Source: Oceanimonas pelagia (GTDB taxonomy: Bacteria; Pseudomonadota; Gammaproteobacteria; Enterobacterales; Aeromonadaceae). From it: a stretch of DNA of 64,000 bases. The translations under genes and the position numbers were made by a program. Location: contig NZ_CP118224.1 in assembly GCF_030849025.1 (NCBI RefSeq), positions 728,001 through 792,000 on the forward strand, in the 5' to 3' direction. The notes under the pieces were generated by a model. That model ran no database searches. It was given only the letters and a program-made list of their open reading frames with translations, and was not told where the DNA came from. Numbering within the stretch: the first letter of the stretch is position 1; every line of letters begins with the position of its first letter. This document shows, piece by piece, positions 58,288 through 64,000 of this stretch.

Positions 58288-59007
58288 TCTGCCATCTATC
58301 GTTTTGCTGTTGCCATCCTGCGAGCCGACCATGATCCTGCCGCTGCTATGAAGGGCGCGACTCACCGTCCCAAGGTGGAGCACCGTAAACTCCTTACCCA
58401 AGAGCAAATTGTTCAGTTCATCAAGGCGCTGGATAAGTATGGTGGCTACAGAACCACTGTGATTGCGCTGCGGCTGATGCTGCTGACCTTTGTGCGCACC
58501 GTAGAGCTGCGTAAAGCCGAATGGCAAGAGTTTGACCTGGAGCGGGCCGAATGGCGGATCCCGGCAGAAAAAATGAAGATGCGTCAGCTCGACATCATAC
58601 CGCTTTTTCGCCAGGCGGTTGAGCTACTGCGAGAGCTGCATACCTTCACTGGTGGCCGTCCTTTGCTGTTTCCTAACCTGCGCAACCCGGATACCTGCAT
58701 GACCCCAACCACCCTGAACCGAGCCCTGGAGCACATGGGGTTCAGCGGCAAGGGGAGCATTGGCTTTTCGGCTCACGGCTTTCGGGCCACTGCCTCTACC
58801 ATGCTGAACTAAATGGGATATCGCTCGGATTTAATAGAGCGCCAGTTGGCACATACCGAGCGTAATAAGATAAGAGCTAGCTACAACCAGGCTCAGTATC
58901 TGGATGAACGTAAAGTCATGATGCAGGAGTGGGCGGATTTGATAGATGAGCTGGTATATGGCGGGTTGTTAGCAGGAAAAAAGCCGGTCAAACAATCTCT
59001 TACTTAG
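58288..59007 (+). pseudogene. Tyrosine-family (P4-type) integrase, truncated and interrupted
   Basis: Remnant of a P4/IntS-like site-specific recombinase. Recognisable sequence starts near 58288 (SAIYRFAVAILRADHDPA); the N-terminal arm-binding and most of the core-binding domain are missing. The catalytic domain has the first Arg in VELRKAEW (codon 58510-58512) and SAHGFR (58771-58785). A TAA at 58810-58812 then interrupts the frame where relatives have Glu (MLN-stop-MGYRSDLIERQ). The same frame continues to LAHTERNKIRASY with the nucleophile Tyr at 58882-58884 and ends at 59007. Thus one nonsense change plus a 5' deletion; no frameshift. Confidence 0.85.
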
Positions 59008-59088
59008 GAGCCGGGGCAGGCTGGCAACGTAATTTTATCTATCCTGCGTTGAATGCAGAGTGGCCAGTATCTACGACGGCGAAATCGG

Positions 59089-59766
59089 TTACCTGTGGGT
59101 GTCGAGGGTATAGCCCATGCCCCGCACCGTGTGGATCAGCCTGGGCTCAAAGCCGTTGTCAATTTTGGCTCGCAATCGGCGAATGGATACATCAATCACA
59201 TTGGTGTCGCTGTCAAAATTCATGTCCCACACCAGGGACGCAATCAGCGAGCGTGGCAGCACTTCTCCCTGCCGGCGTACCAGCAGTTCCAGCAGCGCAA
59301 ATTCCTTGTTGGTCAGGTGAATCGGAGTTTCGGCACGGCTTACCTGACGGCGAGGCAAGTCCAGTACCAGATCGGCCACCTGCAGCCTGTGCTCCTCCAG
59401 GCGGGGCGTACCCCGGCGCAACAGGCTACGTACCCGGGCCAGCAGCTCGGCAAAGGCAAAGGGCTTGACCAGATAGTCATCGGCGCCCAGCTCGAGGCCG
59501 CGTACTCTGTCTTCCACACTGTCCCGCGCGGTCAAAAACAGTACTGGCATCTGCCGGCCCTGCTCCCGCAGACTCGCCACGATGTGCCAGCCGTCCAAAT
59601 CCGGCAGCATTATGTCCACTACCACCAGATCGTAAGGTTCGGCGCAGGCTTGGTGCAGGCCATCGAGGCCGTTGCGCACCAGATCTACAACCAGGCCCGC
59701 CTCGCGCAGGCCCTTTTGCAGGTAATTGCCGGTGCTTTCTTCGTCCTCGATGAGCAGCAGTTTCAT
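59089..59766 (-). CDS. copR: CopR/CusR-type copper response regulator
   Basis: 225-residue OmpR-family regulator. Receiver domain (1-115) has phosphoacceptor Asp51 in VVVDIMLPD and Lys101 in LVKPFAF; winged-helix output domain (about 130-222) includes [20 protein letters not shown] and [17 protein letters not shown]. Closest to heavy-metal regulators CopR/CusR/PcoR. It is divergent from copA across a 183-base gap holding a CusR-like box. The usual downstream sensor kinase gene is absent: the space after its stop holds 80 bases of unassigned sequence and the integrase remnant. Confidence 0.9.
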   Translation of the reverse strand: MKLLLIEDEESTGNYLQKGLREAGLVVDLVRNGLDGLHQACAEPYDLVVVDIMLPDLDGWHIVASLREQGRQMPVLFLTARDSVEDRVRGLELGADDYLVKPFAFAELLARVRSLLRRGTPRLEEHRLQVADLVLDLPRRQVSRAETPIHLTNKEFALLELLVRRQGEVLPRSLIASLVWDMNFDSDTNVIDVSIRRLRAKIDNGFEPRLIHTVRGMGYTLDTHR

Positions 59767-59858
59767 GGTTAGTTCCGTGAGGTTGGTTACCCCGATGATG
59801 GCGCACTTTACGCTCTGTTCTCAAGTCCGCTATAGCGGGTTGCTGATTTTATCGCCAG

Positions 59859-59880
59859 AAGATGACAGTTTTGTCATCTT
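59859..59880. promoter_or_regulatory. CusR/CopR-type copper box
   Basis: Perfect palindrome with 9-base arms AAGATGACA / TGTCATCTT separated by four bases. It closely matches the E. coli CusR box (AAAATGACAA-NN-TTGTCATTTT). It lies between copR (start 59766) and copA (start 59950), 70 bases before copA, and is the likely phospho-CopR site for both promoters. Confidence 0.75.
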
Positions 59881-59949
59881 CTCGTCATGTTGGCTTCAGG
59901 TGCGCCTATCTATGCTGTCTCTATGACGATAGGCAATTTAGGGAATGTG

Positions 59950-61818
59950 ATGACACAGCCAAAAAACACGCTCAATCTGCCTCGGCGGCGCTTTGTGCAG
60001 GGACTGGCCGCAGGCGGCGTGGTGCTGGGGTTGGCGCCCATGCTGGCCTCAGCTCGCTCACCCGTGCCGGCTACCGTGACCGGCCATGTACCCGAGCTGT
60101 CCGGCACCGAGTTTGATCTGGTGATTGATGAAACCCCGGTCAATTTCACCGGCAAGGCCCGCATGGCCACCACTATTAACGGTTCCATTCCAGGCCCCAC
60201 ACTACGCATGCGCGAGGGAGATACGGTTACCATTCGCGTCACCAACCGCCTGAAGGAGCCTACCTCCATTCACTGGCACGGCATCATTCTGCCCTTCGAG
60301 ATGGACGGCGTGCCCGGCATCAGCTTTGCCGGCATTCCGCCCGGCGAAACCTTTACCTACCGTTACACTCTGGAGCAGAGCGGCAGCTACTGGTATCACT
60401 CCCACTCGGGCATGCAGGAGCTGACCGGCATGTACGGTGCGCTGATTGTGGATCCGGCCGATGCCGATTCAATCAAGGCCGATCGGGAGCATGTGGTGGT
60501 GTTGTCGGACTGGACCGACGAAAACCCCATGCGGGTGTTCGGCAAGCTGAAAAATCAGGGCGATTACTACAATTTCAACCAGCCCACGGTGGCGGATTTT
60601 TTCCGCGATATGGCCAGTGGCGGTGTGGGGGCTGCGCTGGAAAAGCGGCAAATGTGGAATGAAATGCGCATGAGCCCCAGCGATCTGGCGGACTTGTCTT
60701 CCGAGACCCTGACTTACCTGATGAATGGCACCACGCCTGCCGGTAACTGGACCGGGCTGTTCAAGCCCGGGGAGCGGGTACGGCTGCGCTTTGTTAACGG
60801 CGCCGGCAATACCTTTTACGATGTGCGTATTCCCGGTCTGAAACTCACCGTGGTGCAGGCCGACGGCGTGAATGTAGAGCCGGTGGAGGTGGATGAATTC
60901 CGCTTTGGCCCCGGTGAAACCTACGATGTGCTGGTGGAGCCCACCGCTGAGGCCTATACCCTGTTCGCCCAGGCCATGGACAGAACCGGTTATGCCCGGG
61001 GCACCCTGGCCACCCGCGAAGGGCTGAGTGCGGCGGTGCCGCCACTGGATGAACCTCAAGCCCTGACCATGGCCGACATGATGGGCAGTATGGACCACGG
61101 TGCCATGAATGGCATGGCGGGCATGGACCACGGTGCCATGAATGGCATGGCGGGCATGGACCACGGTGCCATGAATGGCATGGCGGGCATGGACCACAGT
61201 GCCATGAACGGCATGGCGGGCATGGACCACAGTGCCATGAACGGCATGGCGGGTATGGACCACAGTGCCATGGCTGGCGGTCTGGCGGCGGCCAGCAAGG
61301 CAGTCCGTCATGCCCGTACCGAATATGGCCCCAGTGTCGATATGCGAGTAGACATGCCGCGCACCAACCTCGATGACCCCGGCGTGGGCCTGCGCAATAA
61401 CGGCCGGCGGGTACTGACCCTGGCGGATCTGCGTACTCCTGGTGGCCCCATGGACCCGCGTCCGGCCGAGCGGGAAATCGAACTGCACCTGACCGGCAAC
61501 ATGGAGCGCTACACTTGGTCGCTGGACGGCGTCGAGTTTGGCGGTTCCACGCCCATTCACCTGAACTACGGTGAGCGGGTACGCGTTATTTTGCACAACG
61601 ACACCATGATGACCCACCCCATGCACCTGCACGGCATGTGGAGCGAGCTGGAAAGCCCGGACGGCGAGTTTCTGTGCCGCCGTCACACCATCCCGGTGCA
61701 GCCGGCCCAACGCATCAGCTTTCTGGTCACCGCCGATGCCCTTGGCCGCTGGGCCTGGCATTGTCATCTGATGTTCCATATGGACGCGGGCATGTTCCGC
61801 ATGGTGGTGGTGTCATGA
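59950..61818 (+). CDS. copA: CopA, periplasmic multicopper oxidase
   Basis: 622-residue PcoA/CopA-type multicopper oxidase, oxidising Cu(I) in the periplasm. A twin-arginine signal (RRRF at 12-15, then a hydrophobic stretch to about 35) exports it folded. Copper ligands: HWHG (108-111), YWYHSHSG (147-154), HPMHLHG (556-562), HCHLMFHMDAGMF (604-616, with the T1 Cys605 and axial Met615). Between these lies a Met/His-rich tract of five full MDHxAMNGMAG repeats (381-435) plus a partial sixth. ATG 59950 directly precedes the Tat signal; ATG 59923 is an alternative. Overlaps copB by four bases. Confidence 0.94.
   Translation: MTQPKNTLNLPRRRFVQGLAAGGVVLGLAPMLASARSPVPATVTGHVPELSGTEFDLVIDETPVNFTGKARMATTINGSIPGPTLRMREGDTVTIRVTNRLKEPTSIHWHGIILPFEMDGVPGISFAGIPPGETFTYRYTLEQSGSYWYHSHSGMQELTGMYGALIVDPADADSIKADREHVVVLSDWTDENPMRVFGKLKNQGDYYNFNQPTVADFFRDMASGGVGAALEKRQMWNEMRMSPSDLADLSSETLTYLMNGTTPAGNWTGLFKPGERVRLRFVNGAGNTFYDVRIPGLKLTVVQADGVNVEPVEVDEFRFGPGETYDVLVEPTAEAYTLFAQAMDRTGYARGTLATREGLSAAVPPLDEPQALTMADMMGSMDHGAMNGMAGMDHGAMNGMAGMDHGAMNGMAGMDHSAMNGMAGMDHSAMNGMAGMDHSAMAGGLAAASKAVRHARTEYGPSVDMRVDMPRTNLDDPGVGLRNNGRRVLTLADLRTPGGPMDPRPAEREIELHLTGNMERYTWSLDGVEFGGSTPIHLNYGERVRVILHNDTMMTHPMHLHGMWSELESPDGEFLCRRHTIPVQPAQRISFLVTADALGRWAWHCHLMFHMDAGMFRMVVVS
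61090..61281 (+). repeat. 33-bp tandem repeat in copA (Met/His-rich)
   Basis: Five 33-bp units start at 61090, 61123, 61156, 61189 and 61222, each encoding MDHGAMNGMAG or MDHSAMNGMAG; a shortened sixth starts at 61255. The first three units have Gly and the last two Ser at the fourth position. Codon-level identity is high, suggesting recent expansion by slippage or unequal crossing-over. Confidence 0.93.
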
Positions 61819-62657
61819 GCAAACAGGCAGCAATGATGAAACATGTATTGAGCGCGTTGGCGCTGACCGCTTTTCCTGTCCTGGCTCAAATGGACCACGG
61901 CGATATGCAAATGCAGGGCGGGCAGCCGCCGGCCGATGCCCGGGATCCTCATGCTTACTCCGGCGGTTTCAGCCTGGACGAAGGCCCTTATGCGCTGCCC
62001 GGCCCCCGCCAGCTTAAACTGGCCGACGAGCATCTGTTTTACGGGGTGCTGGCCGACCGGCTGGAGCGGGTGGATAACGGTGATGACCAGGCACTGGCTT
62101 ACGAGGTCAACGCCTGGGCTGGCCGCGACTACGACCGGGCCGTGGTGAGGGCGGAAGGCGACATTGAACACGGCAGGCTGGCGGAAGCCAGCACCGAGCT
62201 GCTGTGGCGCCATGCCCTGACCGGGTTCTGGAACAGCGATCTGGGGGTACGTTACGACACCGGGCACGGCCCGGATCAGGGCTGGCTGGCCGCCGGTGTG
62301 TCGGGGCTGGCACCCTACTGGCTGGAGCTGGACGCCACCGCCTACCTGGGCGACGACGGCCAGACCGCGTTGGCACTGGAGGCGGAATACGAGCTGTTAT
62401 TGACCCAGCGGCTGGTGTTGCAACCGGCCATTGAACTCACCGCTTATGGCAGCAACGATGCCGAGCGCGGTCAGGGCCAGGGGCTGTCGGAACTGGTGGC
62501 CGGTGCCCGATTGCGCTATGAGATAACTCGGCAGTTCGCGCCCTATGTGGGCTGGGAATGGCAGGCTGCCCTGGGTGATCGCGCTGATCAACTCAGAGAA
62601 GAAGACGAGGCTACTCAGGAACATCGCTGGGTAGCCGGGGTCAGATTCTGGTTTTAA
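61815..62657 (+). CDS. copB: CopB, outer-membrane copper-resistance protein
   Basis: 280 residues with a signal peptide (about 7-25) and a Met/His-rich mature N-terminus (MDHGDMQMQGG). The body has alternating-polarity beta strands ending in VRFWF, a terminal Phe typical of outer-membrane beta-barrels, and segments YGVLADRLERVDNGDDQALAYEVNAWAGRDYDR typical of PcoB/CopB. Thought to sequester or transport copper at the outer membrane. ATG 61815 overlaps the copA stop (ATGA). Confidence 0.92.
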   Translation: MSKQAAMMKHVLSALALTAFPVLAQMDHGDMQMQGGQPPADARDPHAYSGGFSLDEGPYALPGPRQLKLADEHLFYGVLADRLERVDNGDDQALAYEVNAWAGRDYDRAVVRAEGDIEHGRLAEASTELLWRHALTGFWNSDLGVRYDTGHGPDQGWLAAGVSGLAPYWLELDATAYLGDDGQTALALEAEYELLLTQRLVLQPAIELTAYGSNDAERGQGQGLSELVAGARLRYEITRQFAPYVGWEWQAALGDRADQLREEDEATQEHRWVAGVRFWF

Positions 62658-62694
62658 GCTGCAGACATTTTTTTATTTATCAGGAGCAATACCA

Positions 62695-63183
62695 ATGAAA
62701 ACCACGTTGTCCGTTTTAATGCTTTCCTTGTTGCCCGGCTTGGCGCTGGCCGCCGGTGAGCACGGCCACCATGAGGGCCATAATGCCGCCTCCATGCAAC
62801 AGAGCATGCACGGGGTGGGTCGCCCCGGTCAGCCGGCCGAGGTCAGCCGTACCATAGCAGTAGACATGGGGGATGACATGCGCTTCACCCCGGCTGCCAT
62901 TGAGGTAAAGGCGGGTGAAACCGTGCGCTTTTTTGTAAAAAATGCCGGCAAGCTTAATCACGAGCTGGTGCTGGGCAACCTGGCCATGTTGAAGGAGCAT
63001 GCCGACATGATGCGTGAAATGCCGGGCATGCAGCACGCCGAACCCAATATGCTGAGCCTCAAGCCCGGTCAGAAAGGGGGACTGGTGTGGCATTTTGATC
63101 AAGCCGGCACCGTGGACTTTGCCTGCTTGATCCCGGGGCACATGGAAGCCGGCATGACAGGTCAGGTTCAGGTCGTACAATAA
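62695..63183 (+). CDS. copI: Periplasmic cupredoxin (CopI-like)
   Basis: 162 residues with signal peptide 1-19 and a His-rich start to the mature protein (EHGHHEGH). One cupredoxin domain (about 50-162) with a type-1-like copper site: His89 in KLNHELV, then Cys144-x4-His149-x4-Met154 in FACLIPGHMEAGM. A Met-rich loop (MLKEHADMMREMPGMQH) precedes it. Similar proteins (CopI) protect against copper in Vibrio and Rubrivivax. It may pass electrons or copper to or from CopA. The symbol is by resemblance. Confidence 0.82.
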   Translation: MKTTLSVLMLSLLPGLALAAGEHGHHEGHNAASMQQSMHGVGRPGQPAEVSRTIAVDMGDDMRFTPAAIEVKAGETVRFFVKNAGKLNHELVLGNLAMLKEHADMMREMPGMQHAEPNMLSLKPGQKGGLVWHFDQAGTVDFACLIPGHMEAGMTGQVQVVQ

Positions 63184-63187
63184 CCAG

Positions 63188-63211
63188 CAGGCCCGCCTTC
63201 AGGCGGGCCTG
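63188..63211 (+). terminator. Hairpin after the cupredoxin gene
   Basis: Ten-bp arms CAGGCCCGCC / GGCGGGCCTG around TTCA, five bases past the cupredoxin stop, followed by CTTGT. The weak T tract means it may be a partial terminator or attenuator. Confidence 0.6.
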
Positions 63212-63260
63212 CTTGTATGGGCAAAGCTGGGCTGAAGACTCTGGAACAAAAGGGGAAAAA

Positions 63261-63674
63261 ATGAGCAAGTCATCGGATTCATCCCGCTGGGTGCTCTGGC
63301 TGGCCGGGGCCGTGGCCCTCGTGTTACTGGCCATGATTGCCAGCCATTTTCTGATGGGTGGCAGCCAAATGTGGGGGGACATGCCCCACGAACGGGTACT
63401 TTCGGCGCAGGGACAGGCCGCTTACGGTGAATATTGCGCCAGTTGCCATGGTGCTGACCTCAGAGGCACCCCAAAGGGGCCACCCTTTATTCACAAGGTA
63501 TATGAGCCGTCACACCATGGTGACGAAGCCTTTTACCGGGCCGCCGCCAACGGTGTGCGTGCCCATCACTGGCGCTTTGGCGACATGCCGCCGGTGGAAG
63601 GCATCGGTCGCGATGAGGTGAGCGACATTATCGGCTATGTGCGTGAGCAGCAACGGCAGAATGGCATTAGATGA
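63261..63674 (+). CDS. Membrane-anchored monohaem cytochrome c
   Basis: 137 residues. N-terminal membrane anchor (about 10-32, WVLWLAGAVALVLLAMIASHFLM), then a class I cytochrome c domain with haem-binding CASCH (59-63) and a likely axial Met in GDMPPVEG. A Lys/Gly-rich stretch PKGPPFIHKVYEPSHHGDEAFYRAAANG separates them. AGGGGA precedes ATG 63261. It lies between a cupredoxin and a Cu ATPase gene, suggesting a periplasmic electron acceptor or donor for copper oxidation. Partner unproven. Confidence 0.84.
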   Translation: MSKSSDSSRWVLWLAGAVALVLLAMIASHFLMGGSQMWGDMPHERVLSAQGQAAYGEYCASCHGADLRGTPKGPPFIHKVYEPSHHGDEAFYRAAANGVRAHHWRFGDMPPVEGIGRDEVSDIIGYVREQQRQNGIR

Positions 63675-63850
63675 TCGGGAAAGGGCCCCGATGGTGGCTG
63701 TGTGATGGCAGCCTGAGCCGGTGATTTCAGGCCGAACACTCAGCAAGGTCCATGTGCCGTCAGCCCTTGCATGTTGAACACAGGAGCAGTCTGCACATCT
63801 AAAGAAACGGACCCTTGGTTTTACCTTTTCATTTTCAAGGAAACCAGATC

Positions 63851-64000
63851 ATGGCGAAAGCGGTACGACACCAGGACAAACACGGCAAGGCGGATGCTGA
63901 AAAGCAACGTTGCCATGATGGCATGGAGCAGCAACAGGAGCTGTTGATTCAAGGAGCCAGCTGTGCCGGCTGTGTCAAAAAAATTGAAGCGGCCTTGCAA
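63851..64000 (+). CDS. Cu(I)-exporting P-type ATPase (3' partial)
   Basis: First 50 codons of a heavy-metal P1B-type ATPase; the gene runs off the window. The N-terminal extension is charged and His/Cys-containing, then an HMA-like domain begins: GASCAGCVKKIEAAL, with metal-binding Cys38 and Cys41 in the usual GMxCxxC position (Ala replaces Met). AGGA lies ten bases upstream of the ATG. Cluster context supports Cu(I) export, but a lone HMA-domain protein cannot be excluded. Confidence 0.75.
   Translation, partial: MAKAVRHQDKHGKADAEKQRCHDGMEQQQELLIQGASCAGCVKKIEAALQ

Noticed and set aside
58216-58527. Minus-strand open frame over the integrase remnant
   Set aside because: Antisense to recognisable integrase sequence and without a domain.
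61090-61281. Regular 33-bp repeats considered as a CRISPR array
   Set aside because: Units are contiguous with no spacers and are in frame within copA, encoding MDHxAMNGMAG.
63675-63850. CueR-type operator upstream of the Cu ATPase
   Set aside because: A CCTTG...CAAGG pair is visible near 63811-63840 but the spacing and centre do not match the CueR consensus; no confident site.

Overview
The window reads as a contiguous piece of a GC-rich gammaproteobacterial chromosome. The gene order repeats many Escherichia coli neighbourhoods: gcvA-ygdD-rlmM; xni-ppnN-queF-syd-yqcC-truC-yqcA; dapD-glnD; cspD/clpS-clpA-infA-bpt-aat; trxB-lrp-ftsK-lolA-rarA-serS; cvpA-purF. High GC, a long Pseudomonas-type DapD, an NAD-type isocitrate dehydrogenase and a short FtsK point to a marine or estuarine member of the Aeromonadales (Oceanimonas/Zobellella/Oceanisphaera-like). 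That placement is inference; no rRNA gene is present to confirm it.

Layout. 1-4.8 kb: end of a BCCT osmolyte transporter, a cNMP/CBS/DUF294 protein with a DnaQ-like exonuclease, and a DUF2726 protein. 4.9-9.9 kb: gcvA, an alpha/beta hydrolase, ygdD and rlmM as an overlapping operon, then NAD-isocitrate dehydrogenase and xni. 9.9-16.6 kb: ppnN, a diguanylate cyclase, a TPR protein with a degenerate GGDEF domain, queF and syd. 16.6-19.3 kb: five poorly characterised genes (DUF2310, a coiled-coil protein, DUF2789, DUF3301, DUF3549). 19.3-28 kb: yqcC-truC-glutaminase-flavodoxin, CvfB, an SLC13-type transporter with RCK_C domains, DUF3081, dbpA and dapD. 28-36.7 kb: glnD, a DedA-like protein, then an N-degron block (cspD, clpS, clpA, infA, bpt, aat and a 56-residue ribbon-helix-helix-like gene). 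36.7-49.7 kb: dauA, trxB, lrp, ftsK, lolA, rarA, serS, cvpA, purF and a Yip1 protein. 50-54.2 kb: a GGDEF-EAL protein convergent with a Cache-GGDEF cyclase. 54.3-57.8 kb: LysR regulator divergent from DoxX, glutathionyl-hydroquinone reductase and an extradiol dioxygenase, a probable quinone/catechol detoxification unit.

From about 57.8 kb to the end the window is accessory DNA. It holds a 14-base match to the 3' end of ssrA (tmRNA) with its terminator, paired GGTGT repeats on both sides that resemble integrase arm sites, a 5'-truncated tyrosine integrase killed by one in-frame stop codon, and a copper-resistance cluster. The cluster is copR divergent from copA (multicopper oxidase with 33-bp Met/His-rich repeats), copB, a cupredoxin, a cytochrome c and the start of a Cu-exporting P-type ATPase. 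A CusR/CopR-type palindrome lies between copR and copA. The sensor kinase gene normally found after copR is absent.

The strongest leads are the integration boundary with its broken integrase and missing kinase, the Met-rich repeat tract in CopA, the DGC/degenerate-GGDEF/ppnN neighbourhood, and the compact DUF cluster at 16.6-19.3 kb. I saw no rRNA, complete tRNA, complete tmRNA, CRISPR array or intact insertion sequence.
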